Assembly: GCF_014840935.1 (NCBI RefSeq)
Contig: NZ_CP062005.1
Span: forward strand, 1,550,001 to 1,614,000
Length of the DNA stretch: 64,000 nucleotides
From: Halomonas sp. YLGW01
GTDB lineage: Bacteria > Pseudomonadota > Gammaproteobacteria > Pseudomonadales > Halomonadaceae
Reading direction: 5' to 3'
Part shown: in pieces, positions 52,648-59,819 of the stretch
Layout: every line of letters starts with the position of its first letter
How positions within the stretch are numbered: the first letter of the stretch is position 1
Notes under the pieces: model-generated
What the model was told of the DNA's origin: nothing
Databases searched by the model: none
The model's input: the letters and a program-made list of their open reading frames with translations, nothing else
Made by a program: the position numbers and the translations under genes

Positions 52648-52848
52648 TCAGTCACGCAGGGTGGCGTAGTAACGGCGGATGTGGTCGGTCTCGCGATAGC
52701 CGCGAGGCGTGTCAGGCGTCGCCGCCGGCGAGGTCTCTGCCTGCACCAGGGGCGCCTGGCCGATGGCCACGATGGCGCCCGCCGCCGCGGTGCCGGTGCC
52801 AAGAGTTTTCAGGAAGTGGCGTCGTTGTGGGTTGTGTTGTTGTGCCAT
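52648..52848 (-). CDS. Small Tat-targeted formate dehydrogenase-region protein
   Basis: A 66-residue protein with a twin-arginine signal (PQRRHFLKTLGTGTAAAGAIVAI) and a short mature part ending RGYRETDHIRRYYATLRD. This small family (formate dehydrogenase region Tat target) is found before fdh catalytic genes. Its job is unknown; a role as a stabilising or assembly subunit is inferred from position. GAGGAG precedes the ATG. Confidence 0.85.
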   Translation of the reverse strand: MAQQHNPQRRHFLKTLGTGTAAAGAIVAIGQAPLVQAETSPAATPDTPRGYRETDHIRRYYATLRD

Positions 52849-52913
52849 GGTTCACTCCTCTGCGACCCGGATCCGGTTTCCCGGGATCGTTTTTATCGGT
52901 ACTGGCTGCCTTG

Positions 52914-52944
52914 GTTATCGGTCATGTTCAGTTATCGGTCATGT
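52914..52944. repeat. Tandem duplication of the torD-like gene 3' end
   Basis: GTTATCGGTCATGT occurs at 52914-52927 and again at 52931-52944 with period 17. The gene's stop lies within the array: on the minus strand, ACATGACCGATAAC, TGA and then the same 14 bases. Confidence 0.85.
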
Positions 52945-53614
52945 CTGGCGTCGGTCTAATGGTGTCTGCGTCGGGGGAAAGAATGCGTACCGGTTGGTGC
53001 GCCGCCTCGGCCGCCTGATGGCGATGTTCTTCGGCCATGAAGGCGCTACCGAGTGCGCCCACATGAGCATAGAAGGGGGTGTCGACGGACGCGAGATCAT
53101 CGAAGCAGCGCTTTGCCCAGGGCGAGAGATGTGCCATGAAGAAGGCGGCGGCCTCATCGCGATGATCGTCGTCCAGCAGCATCGCCATGACCTCGCAGAT
53201 GGCAGCGAGATGATCTTCCGGGTCGCGGCAGTCTTCGGCGCGGGCAATGCCGAGACGACGCAAGTCGCGACGCAGGGCCAGCAGTGGCTCATCCATCAGG
53301 TTGCCTTGCCGATACCAGGAGGCATAAGGCGTGATCTCTCCCTCGATGACCCCTACCAGGTGACGGAAATGTGCCCGGGACAGCTGGGCTGCGTGCTCAT
53401 CCGGAACGGTTTCCCCTGCCGACTGGATCAGCGAGGTCCAGCAGGTTGCCAGTACACTGCCATCCGTCTCTGCGTCGAGCTCTGCAAGCCAGGCCAGAAG
53501 ATCTGGTGTGGGAGGTTCGCGCACCAGTCTGGCCAACAGCCGGTAGATGTCGGCGCGCAGGGCGTCGGTGTCATGCTGTGAGCCGGGCTGATTGGTCGGT
53601 GAGGCTTCGGTCAT
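52928..53614 (-). CDS. TorD/DmsD-family chaperone for formate dehydrogenase
   Basis: A 228-residue helical cytoplasmic protein. Features of the TorD family are LRADIYRLLARLVREPPTPDLLAWL, then LRRDLRRLGI, DPEDHLAAICEVMAMLLDD and EAAAFFMAHLSPWAKRCFDDLA. The PEDHLAxxxEVMA motif is diagnostic. Such proteins bind Tat signal peptides and help load the molybdenum cofactor before export. The nearby Tat-exported catalytic subunit is the probable client. It lies between the polyferredoxin and the small Tat target. Confidence 0.9.
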   Translation of the reverse strand: MTEASPTNQPGSQHDTDALRADIYRLLARLVREPPTPDLLAWLAELDAETDGSVLATCWTSLIQSAGETVPDEHAAQLSRAHFRHLVGVIEGEITPYASWYRQGNLMDEPLLALRRDLRRLGIARAEDCRDPEDHLAAICEVMAMLLDDDHRDEAAAFFMAHLSPWAKRCFDDLASVDTPFYAHVGALGSAFMAEEHRHQAAEAAHQPVRILSPDADTIRPTPDMTDN

Positions 53615-53667
53615 GGCGGTTACCTGGTCGTCAACATCGTCATTGAGGCCGTCATTCAGCGCTTGTT

Positions 53668-55437
53668 TTAGATCTTCAACTGGGACTCGGGGTCCTTTAC
53701 CAGGTCCTGCCAGACATCCTTGACGCGGCAGACCTCACACATTTCCAGGCGAGCCAGGGCATCACCGGCAAAATATGGGTGATCCGCGAGCTTGGTCTTG
53801 ATGCTGGCGATGGCACTCATACTGGCAAAGGGCTTGCCGCAGCGGATGCAGGGAAAAGCGGCTTCCTGCTTGCGTACCTGGCGTGTGTCGCGCTCCGGTG
53901 CTGCCAGGAAGCCAGGCACCAGGCGGATGGCATCCTCAGGGCAGGTCGCCACACAGAGGCCACACTGCACGCAGTCGGTCTCCCGGAAGCTGAGCTCGGG
54001 GGATGTTCGACCGCCGGCCAGTGCCGGTGTCGGGCACACCGCCACACAGCCCATGCAGAGCGTGCAGGCGGTGTTGTCGATGGCTACATCGCCGAAGGGC
54101 GCACCAGTCGGCATGTCATGACGCCGGTGGCTGGGGTGGCCAGTCGTGGCGAGATGGGCGAGGGTGGCATTGAGCCGTTCACGCTTGCCGGCATCCCTTG
54201 ATAGGTCGGACGCATCCTGCACGGGAAGCGAGGCCAGTGTGGGCAAGGCATCCCGGCTCGCAGTGTCGCCAGGCGTGAGGATGGTCAGCCGGCGGCAGTC
54301 ATGCCCGAGGGCCTCGAGCAGGCTGGAGGCCTGGCGATACTGGTCATCGATGAGTGTCTTGAGGCTGGGCGGGAGGGTCGCGGTCAGTTGAACGCGCACC
54401 TCGGCAGCACCGGCGGTCAGTGCTGACAGCCAGTGATCCATTCCCGCAGCGCCGAGCTCTTCCAGAGGAACGTCCAGGACATGGCCTGGCACACCAGGTG
54501 ATTGTGTATCGAGTGATTCTGTCTCGAGGAGCTCAGTCTCGAGAAATTTAGCCTCGACGAACCGCACCACCGGGGCTTGCCCACCTGCAAGGCGGTAAGC
54601 TTTCAGCAGGCGCTCTACGTAGGTCTGCTGGTCGACGGGCGGCGGCAATCGGTACTGGATGGCTCCTGTCGGGCAGGCGCTGGTACAGCTGCCGGCGCCA
54701 TGACAGCGCATGGGGTCGATCTCGATCCAGGATTCGATGCGTCCCGACTGGCGCTTCAGCGCGTCGGCCGGACAGACATCGAGGCAGCGGGTACAGCCGG
54801 TCTTGCCACGGCCATCATGGGCGCAGATGTCGTGGTCGATGTGAAAATAGCGGGGCTTGGCGAACTCTCCGACCTGTTGAGGGAGGTCGTTGATGGCGTT
54901 CTGGGAATCGTCGGTGCCCCAGGTGGTGGCGGTATAGCCCGGTGGCAGCAGCTCGAGAGTGAGTGTCGGCGGTGTGCCGAGATCCAGCACCAGGTCGAAG
55001 TGCGCGCGACCGAGGCTCGCCTTGGCGAGGTCGATGTCACCGTCCTGGTGGGGCAGGGTCAGCGTGAACTTCCCGAGGTAGCCGGCGAGGTGCCAGTCAC
55101 GTGCCTGATGAACCGACAGCGTGGCGGTGTCGGCCATCAATGATGCCAGCCGCGTCTCATCGTCTGTGGCGTTTTCTTTGCCTACTTCGCCCGTGCCTGC
55201 CTCAGTCGCGGCCGAGGTGACCAGCAGGGTCATCGAGGCGAGGCCTTGATCCTTGAGCTCTCGTGCGGCCAGGCGCCCCTCAAGCTCATTGGCGATGATC
55301 AACAGGTGCCCATCGCTAGTGTAGGCGACACTCTCAGGCGTGAGGTTGACGGGCCAGGAGACTCGGGATTGCGCGGCGTTTCGGGCGGCCAGATTCGGGC
55401 CGGCATCCAGCGAGGTTAGGTCGATACGCTGATTCAT
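53668..55437 (-). CDS. Polyferredoxin of the formate dehydrogenase cluster
   Basis: A 589-residue iron-sulfur protein. Four ferredoxin-type Cys runs are seen: CTRCLDVCP and CHGAGSCTSACP in the middle, then CTLCMGCVAVCP and CVQCGLCVATCP near the C-terminus. CIRCGKPF and CEVCRVKDVW follow near the end. The N-terminal 190 residues resemble no family I know, though the SDGHLLIIANELEGRLAARELK segment is typical of this fdh-associated ferredoxin group. It may supply electrons to, or help assemble, the enzyme. A 15-bp repeat (54502-54546) adds the pentapeptides FLETE, LLETE and SLDTQ in a spacer. Confidence 0.85.
   Translation of the reverse strand: MNQRIDLTSLDAGPNLAARNAAQSRVSWPVNLTPESVAYTSDGHLLIIANELEGRLAARELKDQGLASMTLLVTSAATEAGTGEVGKENATDDETRLASLMADTATLSVHQARDWHLAGYLGKFTLTLPHQDGDIDLAKASLGRAHFDLVLDLGTPPTLTLELLPPGYTATTWGTDDSQNAINDLPQQVGEFAKPRYFHIDHDICAHDGRGKTGCTRCLDVCPADALKRQSGRIESWIEIDPMRCHGAGSCTSACPTGAIQYRLPPPVDQQTYVERLLKAYRLAGGQAPVVRFVEAKFLETELLETESLDTQSPGVPGHVLDVPLEELGAAGMDHWLSALTAGAAEVRVQLTATLPPSLKTLIDDQYRQASSLLEALGHDCRRLTILTPGDTASRDALPTLASLPVQDASDLSRDAGKRERLNATLAHLATTGHPSHRRHDMPTGAPFGDVAIDNTACTLCMGCVAVCPTPALAGGRTSPELSFRETDCVQCGLCVATCPEDAIRLVPGFLAAPERDTRQVRKQEAAFPCIRCGKPFASMSAIASIKTKLADHPYFAGDALARLEMCEVCRVKDVWQDLVKDPESQLKI
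54502..54546 (-). repeat. Three degenerate 15-bp repeats in the polyferredoxin gene
   Basis: Three 15-base units, coding FLETE, LLETE and SLDTQ on the minus strand, lie in a spacer between the two Cys-cluster pairs. The array keeps the frame and is probably a locally expanded linker. Confidence 0.7.
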
Positions 55438-55658
55438 GTCACCTCAACAGTCAGGGGCCAGAATATTTTTCAATTCAGTCTTGTCGCTTAAGGCTGACGA
55501 CGCCAATCCTCATTAGTCTATGATCATCACTAATGTAACTATCGTTTTGATAGCCTTCCCCTATTTCCCGAAAGCGGCAGTTCTCTGGTTTTTCTGATGA
55601 GCCCTGCCGATGATTCCTGACGACGAGTCCAGCCGATGGGGCCGGCCACCCAGTGGGA
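55438..55658. promoter_or_regulatory. Intergenic region before the polyferredoxin gene, with dyads
   Basis: CATTAG (55511) and CTAATG (55530) flank TGATCA, forming a 25-base near-palindrome at 55511-55535. A second dyad CTATC-N5-GATAG lies at 55539-55553. Both sit 75-115 bases before the polyferredoxin start and probably belong to the fdh promoter. A regulator is not identified. Confidence 0.5.
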
Positions 55659-56240
55659 CTAGACCTTGTCCGAACCGCCTAGGTCGTCTGGTCCCAGCCT
55701 GTCCGACGAGCGTTCAGCCACAGGCTCGCTCTTGAGAGCATCATCTGATCCGGGAGCGTCTTCGGGATCGCCGCTCGATGGGGTGGCCGGGGCGTCGGTG
55801 TCTGCGTGACTAACCGCGTGACGGTCGTCTTCTTCATCGAGCTGACGCGTCCATTGACGAAGGCGATCGGCGACCTCCTGAGGGAGGTTCTTGAGCTGAC
55901 GATAATCCTGGTCGTAATCGTTGAGTCCATCTCGCTGATGGTAGTGGTCTGCCGAAAAGAGACGCTTCAGTGCCCGGCGACGCAGTTCGCGGCTGACGCC
56001 ACTGGCCAGGTAGGCAGTGAGGTCGCTGCCCGGTGGCAGGGTGTCCGGGTCGGGCAAGTCGTCCGCAGGGGCCTGTGGAGGCGCCTCTTCGCCGGGCGTT
56101 GGCGGCAAGGGAGTACTGTCAGCAGTGTTGTGATCGGGCTCCGTGCCGGCCTCGCTCAATGAGCTGGGGTCGTCTGGCGCTTTCTCTTTGACCGGTTCCA
56201 GGCCACGCTTGCGCTGCGACCAGCGAGTAAGGCGGGTCAT
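55659..56240 (-). CDS. DUF3306 family protein
   Basis: A 193-residue acidic protein. It begins MTRLTRWSQRKRG and has a Pro/Asp/Glu-rich linker. The DUF3306 core is PPGSDLTAYLASGVSRELRRRALKRLFSADHYHQRDGLNDYDQDYRQL. The tail is again disordered and acidic. DUF3306 genes accompany formate dehydrogenase clusters with DUF3305; the role is unknown. The ATG at 56240 overlaps the DUF3305 stop by four bases and has GGAGG upstream. The polyferredoxin gene follows after a 220-base gap. Confidence 0.87.
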   Translation of the reverse strand: MTRLTRWSQRKRGLEPVKEKAPDDPSSLSEAGTEPDHNTADSTPLPPTPGEEAPPQAPADDLPDPDTLPPGSDLTAYLASGVSRELRRRALKRLFSADHYHQRDGLNDYDQDYRQLKNLPQEVADRLRQWTRQLDEEDDRHAVSHADTDAPATPSSGDPEDAPGSDDALKSEPVAERSSDRLGPDDLGGSDKV

Positions 56241-56683
56241 GCCTGATCCTCCCGAGCGCGTCCTGCGCCCTTGCGTTTCTTCTTGCGCCCTTCGACGGGA
56301 GCCTCGCCATGATGTGCCAGGTAGGCTTCCAGCCACAGCTGGATAGCCGGTGGCATGGCCACGTCGAGGACCTGTTGTTCGCCATCCATCCAGCTGGCCG
56401 CCACTTCCTGGCTGGCGGTCAGGGCGGTGGGTTCAGGCGCTTGTCCCGAGAATCCCGCACGCAGGAACAGGCGTGGGGTGGGCGATCCCAGATTGAATCG
56501 ATAGGCGGCGCGTTCTGTCAGGTAGAGCTGCAACGCGAGGACCTGGGGGCCGGTGTCGCCGGGCATCAGATCATGAATACGCCACTGGGTTGCGGTGAAC
56601 CCTTTGATGCGCTTGTGTTCGGGCACGAGGGTGAAGCTGAGTTGCTTACGACTGACGGGGGCGATCATGTCAGGGGTTCTCAT
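56237..56683 (-). CDS. DUF3305 family protein
   Basis: A 148-residue protein: TATQWRIHDLMPG, QVLALQLYLTERAAYRFNLGSPTPRLFL and VAMPPAIQLWLEAYLAHHGE, with a basic tail EGRKKKRKGAGR. This matches the DUF3305 pattern found next to DUF3306 in formate dehydrogenase regions. Function unknown. The ATG at 56683 is used; a GTG at 56698 is an alternative. It is the first gene of the minus-strand run and is divergent from fdhD. Confidence 0.87.
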   Translation of the reverse strand: MRTPDMIAPVSRKQLSFTLVPEHKRIKGFTATQWRIHDLMPGDTGPQVLALQLYLTERAAYRFNLGSPTPRLFLRAGFSGQAPEPTALTASQEVAASWMDGEQQVLDVAMPPAIQLWLEAYLAHHGEAPVEGRKKKRKGAGRAREDQA

Positions 56684-56918
56684 GGCGGGGCTTCTCACTT
56701 CTGAGCTTCTTTCACAGAGACGTCGCGTGATAAGGCGGTTTGGCTAGTTGCAGTGGTGCGGTATATCGCGAGGTGCCATTGGCGATGAGGAGGTAAAGAC
56801 AGTAAGCGCTGCGAATGCAATGATGGTCAATATGGGGCACTTGAAGTTTGCCTAATGTCTATTCGCGCGGCGGGGCACCGTGATCGCAAGCGCCGCGCTT
56901 GCCGCCAAGGAGCGATGC
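56684..56918. other. Divergent intergenic region DUF3305 / fdhD
   Basis: About 235 bases with no convincing open frame; it should carry promoters for the formate dehydrogenase island in both directions. I see no clear palindrome. Confidence 0.5.
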
Positions 56919-57773
56919 ATGTGTGCGTTACGTCTTAGTCATGCCCGTTTGCCGGCCACCCTTGAGATCGATGTCCGTGACGAGTTTGGTGAAACGCGTC
57001 GGCAGGCCATCGCCGCTGAACGTGCGCTGACCGTCTATCTCAACAAGCGGGAAATCGTTACGTTGATGACCCTGGGCGCCGATCCCGAGGCGCTGGTGGT
57101 GGGATATCTTCGCAATCAGGGGCTGGTGCCGACGCGAGACGACCTGGCAGCCGTCCATGTCGACTGGGACGTGGAAGCGGCGGCGGTCGTCAGCCGTCGA
57201 GCGCCTGATGACCTGGAAGCGCGCCTGGGGCAGCGCACCGTGACGACCGGTTGCGGGCAGGGCACTGTCTTCGGGCGGCTACTCGATACCGTGGGGCTGG
57301 CCCCGTTGCCGCGGACCGTGCTGGCGCAATCCACGCTCTATGCCTTGCTCGAGAACCTGGGTGCTTACAACGAAACTTACAAGAGTGCTGGTGCGGTACA
57401 TGGCTGTGCTTTGTGCCATCAGGGCGAGGTGCTGGATTTCGTCGAGGATGTAGGGCGACACAATGCCGTGGATACCCTGGCCGGGCGCCTCTGGCTCAAC
57501 GAGGATGACGTCGCGACGTCTGCCGATATTTTTTACACCACTGGCCGGCTGACGTCCGAAATGGTCCTGAAGGTCGCCCAGATGGGGATCGGTATTCTGG
57601 TATCGCGTTCGGGAGTGACGCAGAAGGGCGTCGAGTTGGCCGAGCGATTTGGCGTCATGCTGATCGCCCGCGCCAAGGGGCGGCATTTTCAGGCCATTCA
57701 TGCCACCGAGCGCCTAGTCTACGACGCTAGGCCAACACCGCGCGCGGGGGACCGCAAGACATCTAGCATGTAA
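56919..57773 (+). CDS. fdhD: Formate dehydrogenase accessory sulfurtransferase FdhD
   Basis: A 284-residue protein that moves sulfur from IscS to the molybdenum cofactor to activate formate dehydrogenase. Motifs are EIVTLMTLGADPEALVVGYLRNQGL, TTGCGQGTVF, the sulfur-shuttling CxxC in AGAVHGCALCHQGEVLDFVEDVGRHNAVD and TTGRLTSEMVLKVAQMGIGILVSRSG. The ATG at 56919 has AAGGAG about 6 bases upstream; the frame is open to 56880. It is divergent from the fdh gene run and ends before a terminator at 57909. Confidence 0.94.
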   Translation: MCALRLSHARLPATLEIDVRDEFGETRRQAIAAERALTVYLNKREIVTLMTLGADPEALVVGYLRNQGLVPTRDDLAAVHVDWDVEAAAVVSRRAPDDLEARLGQRTVTTGCGQGTVFGRLLDTVGLAPLPRTVLAQSTLYALLENLGAYNETYKSAGAVHGCALCHQGEVLDFVEDVGRHNAVDTLAGRLWLNEDDVATSADIFYTTGRLTSEMVLKVAQMGIGILVSRSGVTQKGVELAERFGVMLIARAKGRHFQAIHATERLVYDARPTPRAGDRKTSSM

Positions 57774-57908
57774 TAAATTATCGATGCCAGAGTGTTAGCT
57801 TTTCACCCGCGGAGCACAATCCCCTCGAGTGGGTGATCACCGCCGGGAGGATGCTGATCGGACTGGCGCTTTACGCCTGCAGACGTCTCGCTTTTCTCAT
57901 GGTGAAAG

Positions 57909-57941
57909 AAAGCCCCGGCGCATGCTGCGCCAGGGCTTTTT
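57909..57941 (+). terminator. Intrinsic terminator after fdhD
   Basis: AAAGCCC, one mismatch and GGCGCA pair with TGCGCC and GGGCTTT around a 3-base loop, followed by TT. The minus strand also ends in a T-rich tract, so it may also end the XRE gene transcript. Confidence 0.85.
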
Positions 57942-58003
57942 ATTGTCGCGTTATCGGTTGCGACCGGATGAGCGCCTGGTTGGCGACATCATATGAGGCA
58001 GGT

Positions 58004-58636
58004 TCAGCTGGGTTTACCGCGGGTACAGACGGACAGGACCACCGCATCGTCGTCGCTGACCGAGACCAGCGCATGCCCCATGTCGCTGTCGAAATAGATG
58101 CTGTCGCCGTGCTCGAGGCGCAATGGCTCGTAGAACTCGGTGTAGAGCAGAATCGCGCCCTCGAGCACAATCAGGAATTCCTCGCCGTCGTGGCGTACCC
58201 ATTCACTGAACTCACTGAAGGCGCGGGCCCGCACGATGGTCTTGAAGGGAATCATGTGCTTCTGGGCCAGCTGACAGGAGAGCAGCTCATGCTCGTAGGT
58301 CGGGGTCGGGTGTTGCTGGCCCTCTCCAGTACGGGTCAGGTCGCGTCGTCCGAGGGTACGGCTCTGGGGCTTGGGCTGGCTCAGCAGCTGCGGCAGGTCG
58401 ATATCGAGCCCGTTGATCAGCTTCTGTACCGCGGTGAAGGTAGGGGAGATGTGATCATTTTCGATCTTGGACAGCGTGGAGCGAGCCAGTCCAGTGCGCT
58501 TGCTGACGTCTTCCAGGGTCCAGTGGTTGGAAAGCCTGATTTCCTTGAGGCGTTCCCCGAGCTGCAGGGGCTCGACGAAGGCCTTGCGGCCGGAGGCAAT
58601 TTGCAGGGCGGCGGTTTGATCGTTGTTCGCGCTCAT
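58004..58636 (-). CDS. XRE-family regulator with C-terminal cupin domain
   Basis: A 210-residue protein. An HTH domain lies at about residues 27-85 (LGERLKEIRLSNHWTLEDVSKRTGLARSTLSKIEN, then SPTFTAVQKLINGL). A cupin domain lies at about 120-205 (EWVRHDGEEFLIVLEGAILLYTE, LEHGDSIYFDSDMGHALVSV). This HTH-cupin architecture is found in PuuR-like regulators of polyamine, amino acid or sulfur metabolism. A perfect palindrome at 58651 directly before the gene supports self-control. Its target and ligand are unknown. Confidence 0.88.
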   Translation of the reverse strand: MSANNDQTAALQIASGRKAFVEPLQLGERLKEIRLSNHWTLEDVSKRTGLARSTLSKIENDHISPTFTAVQKLINGLDIDLPQLLSQPKPQSRTLGRRDLTRTGEGQQHPTPTYEHELLSCQLAQKHMIPFKTIVRARAFSEFSEWVRHDGEEFLIVLEGAILLYTEFYEPLRLEHGDSIYFDSDMGHALVSVSDDDAVVLSVCTRGKPS

Positions 58637-58650
58637 CGGTTTTTCACTAT

Positions 58651-58667
58651 CGGAAACTTAGTTTCCG
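58651..58667. promoter_or_regulatory. Palindromic operator before the XRE-cupin gene
   Basis: CGGAAACTTAGTTTCCG has 8-bp perfect arms around one base. It lies 14 bases upstream of the ATG at 58636 and is likely the binding site of the regulator itself. Confidence 0.75.
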
Positions 58668-58683
58668 CAAGGCTATCACATCA

Positions 58684-58708
58684 CGCCCTGCACGGAGGGC
58701 GCTTTTTT
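58684..58708 (+). terminator. Short hairpin with a T run, no plus-strand gene upstream
   Basis: CGCCCT pairs with AGGGCG across a 6-base loop, followed by C and six T. It has the form of a plus-strand terminator, yet no plus-strand gene is seen nearby. It may be coincidental, or end a short antisense or leader transcript. Confidence 0.4.
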
Positions 58709-58834
58709 GCGCCTTGATGCTGCCCATTGGCGACCATTCCTCGTCGCAGTGCAAGGTGCGCGGTGGGTACCACGGGACGACTTTTCCCTGGGGCTTGAAA
58801 CATGTACACGAGCCTGTCGGGCTTGGGCGGTCGT

Positions 58835-59770
58835 TCAGTCCTCGAAGGGCAAGCCGAGCAGGGCACTGACGTGAGCCTCGGCACAGCGCCCGAGCGCCTC
58901 CATGTCGTAGCCGCCTTCGAGCACCGAGACCAGCCGGTTGTCGGCATACAGGGCGGCGATGTCCAGGGCCAGTTGCGTCACCCAATGGAAATCGTCGGCC
59001 TCGAGGCAGAGATCGGCCATGGGATCGCAGCGGTGGGCATCGAAGCCGGCAGAGACCAGCACCAGGTCGGGCTTGAAGGCATGCAGGGCGGGCAGCCAGT
59101 CGTCTTCCACGGCACGCCTGAACGCCGGGCCGTCGGTGCCGGCGGGAAGCGGAGTGTCGATGATGTTATGCCACTGACTGCGCAGATAGCGCCAGGGATA
59201 GAAGGGATACTGAAAGCTGGAGCATACCAGCACGTTGGGATGGTCCTTGAAAATGTCCACGGTGCCATTGCACTGGTGTACGTCGAAGTCGAGGATCGCG
59301 ACCCGCTCGGCGCCATGCTGGGCGATGGCGTGGGCGGCACCCACGGCGATGTTGTTGAGAAAACAGAAGCCCATGGCATCGCTGGCCTCGGCGTGATGAC
59401 CGGGAGGTCGCACGGCACAGAAGACATTGTCGGCCTGTCCGCGATACACCTGGTCCACCCCGCGTACCACGGCACCCGCAGCCACTCGGGCGGCCTCCAT
59501 GCTGGCGGGGTTCATCAGGGTATCGCCATCGAGCATCGTGAGCCCTTCCTCGGGCACGCAGCGGTCGAGAGACGCCAAGTGTCGCGCAGGATGAACGCGC
59601 TCGATCTGTTCCGCGGTGGCAGGCTTGGCCTCCGATTGCATGGTCTGCTGCAGCACCCCGCTCAGTGAAAGTCGGGCGCGAATGGCGTCCAGGCGCTGCG
59701 GGCTCTCGGGATGCTCAGGCCCCATGAAGTGATCATGGCATCGAGGGTGAGTGATATACGAGGTGATCAT
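58835..59770 (-). CDS. Histone-deacetylase-family protein (class II-like)
   Basis: A 311-residue arginase/deacetylase-fold enzyme. Landmarks are HPESPQRLDAIRARL, RPPGHHAEA with the paired catalytic His, FCFLNNIAVGA, the metal strand ILDFDVHQCNGT and SAGFDAHRCDPMADL with its metal Asp. LEGGYDMEALGRC closes the pocket. The usual second His and Gly of DVHHGNGT are Gln and Cys here, a variant worth noting. It probably removes acetyl groups from acetylated lysine or a small amide. The ATG at 59770 has GGAG 6 bases upstream; it is divergent from a lysine acetyltransferase. Confidence 0.9.
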   Translation of the reverse strand: MITSYITHPRCHDHFMGPEHPESPQRLDAIRARLSLSGVLQQTMQSEAKPATAEQIERVHPARHLASLDRCVPEEGLTMLDGDTLMNPASMEAARVAAGAVVRGVDQVYRGQADNVFCAVRPPGHHAEASDAMGFCFLNNIAVGAAHAIAQHGAERVAILDFDVHQCNGTVDIFKDHPNVLVCSSFQYPFYPWRYLRSQWHNIIDTPLPAGTDGPAFRRAVEDDWLPALHAFKPDLVLVSAGFDAHRCDPMADLCLEADDFHWVTQLALDIAALYADNRLVSVLEGGYDMEALGRCAEAHVSALLGLPFED

Positions 59771-59819
59771 CGACGGCTCCGCGGTTAATGATGCGACCTT
59801 AATCGGCCAGCTTCCTTGC

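Noticed and set aside
50933-52669. A 578-residue plus-strand frame opposite the formate dehydrogenase catalytic gene
   Set aside because: It is the shadow of a strongly supported molybdoenzyme; composition is typical of antisense GC-rich DNA.
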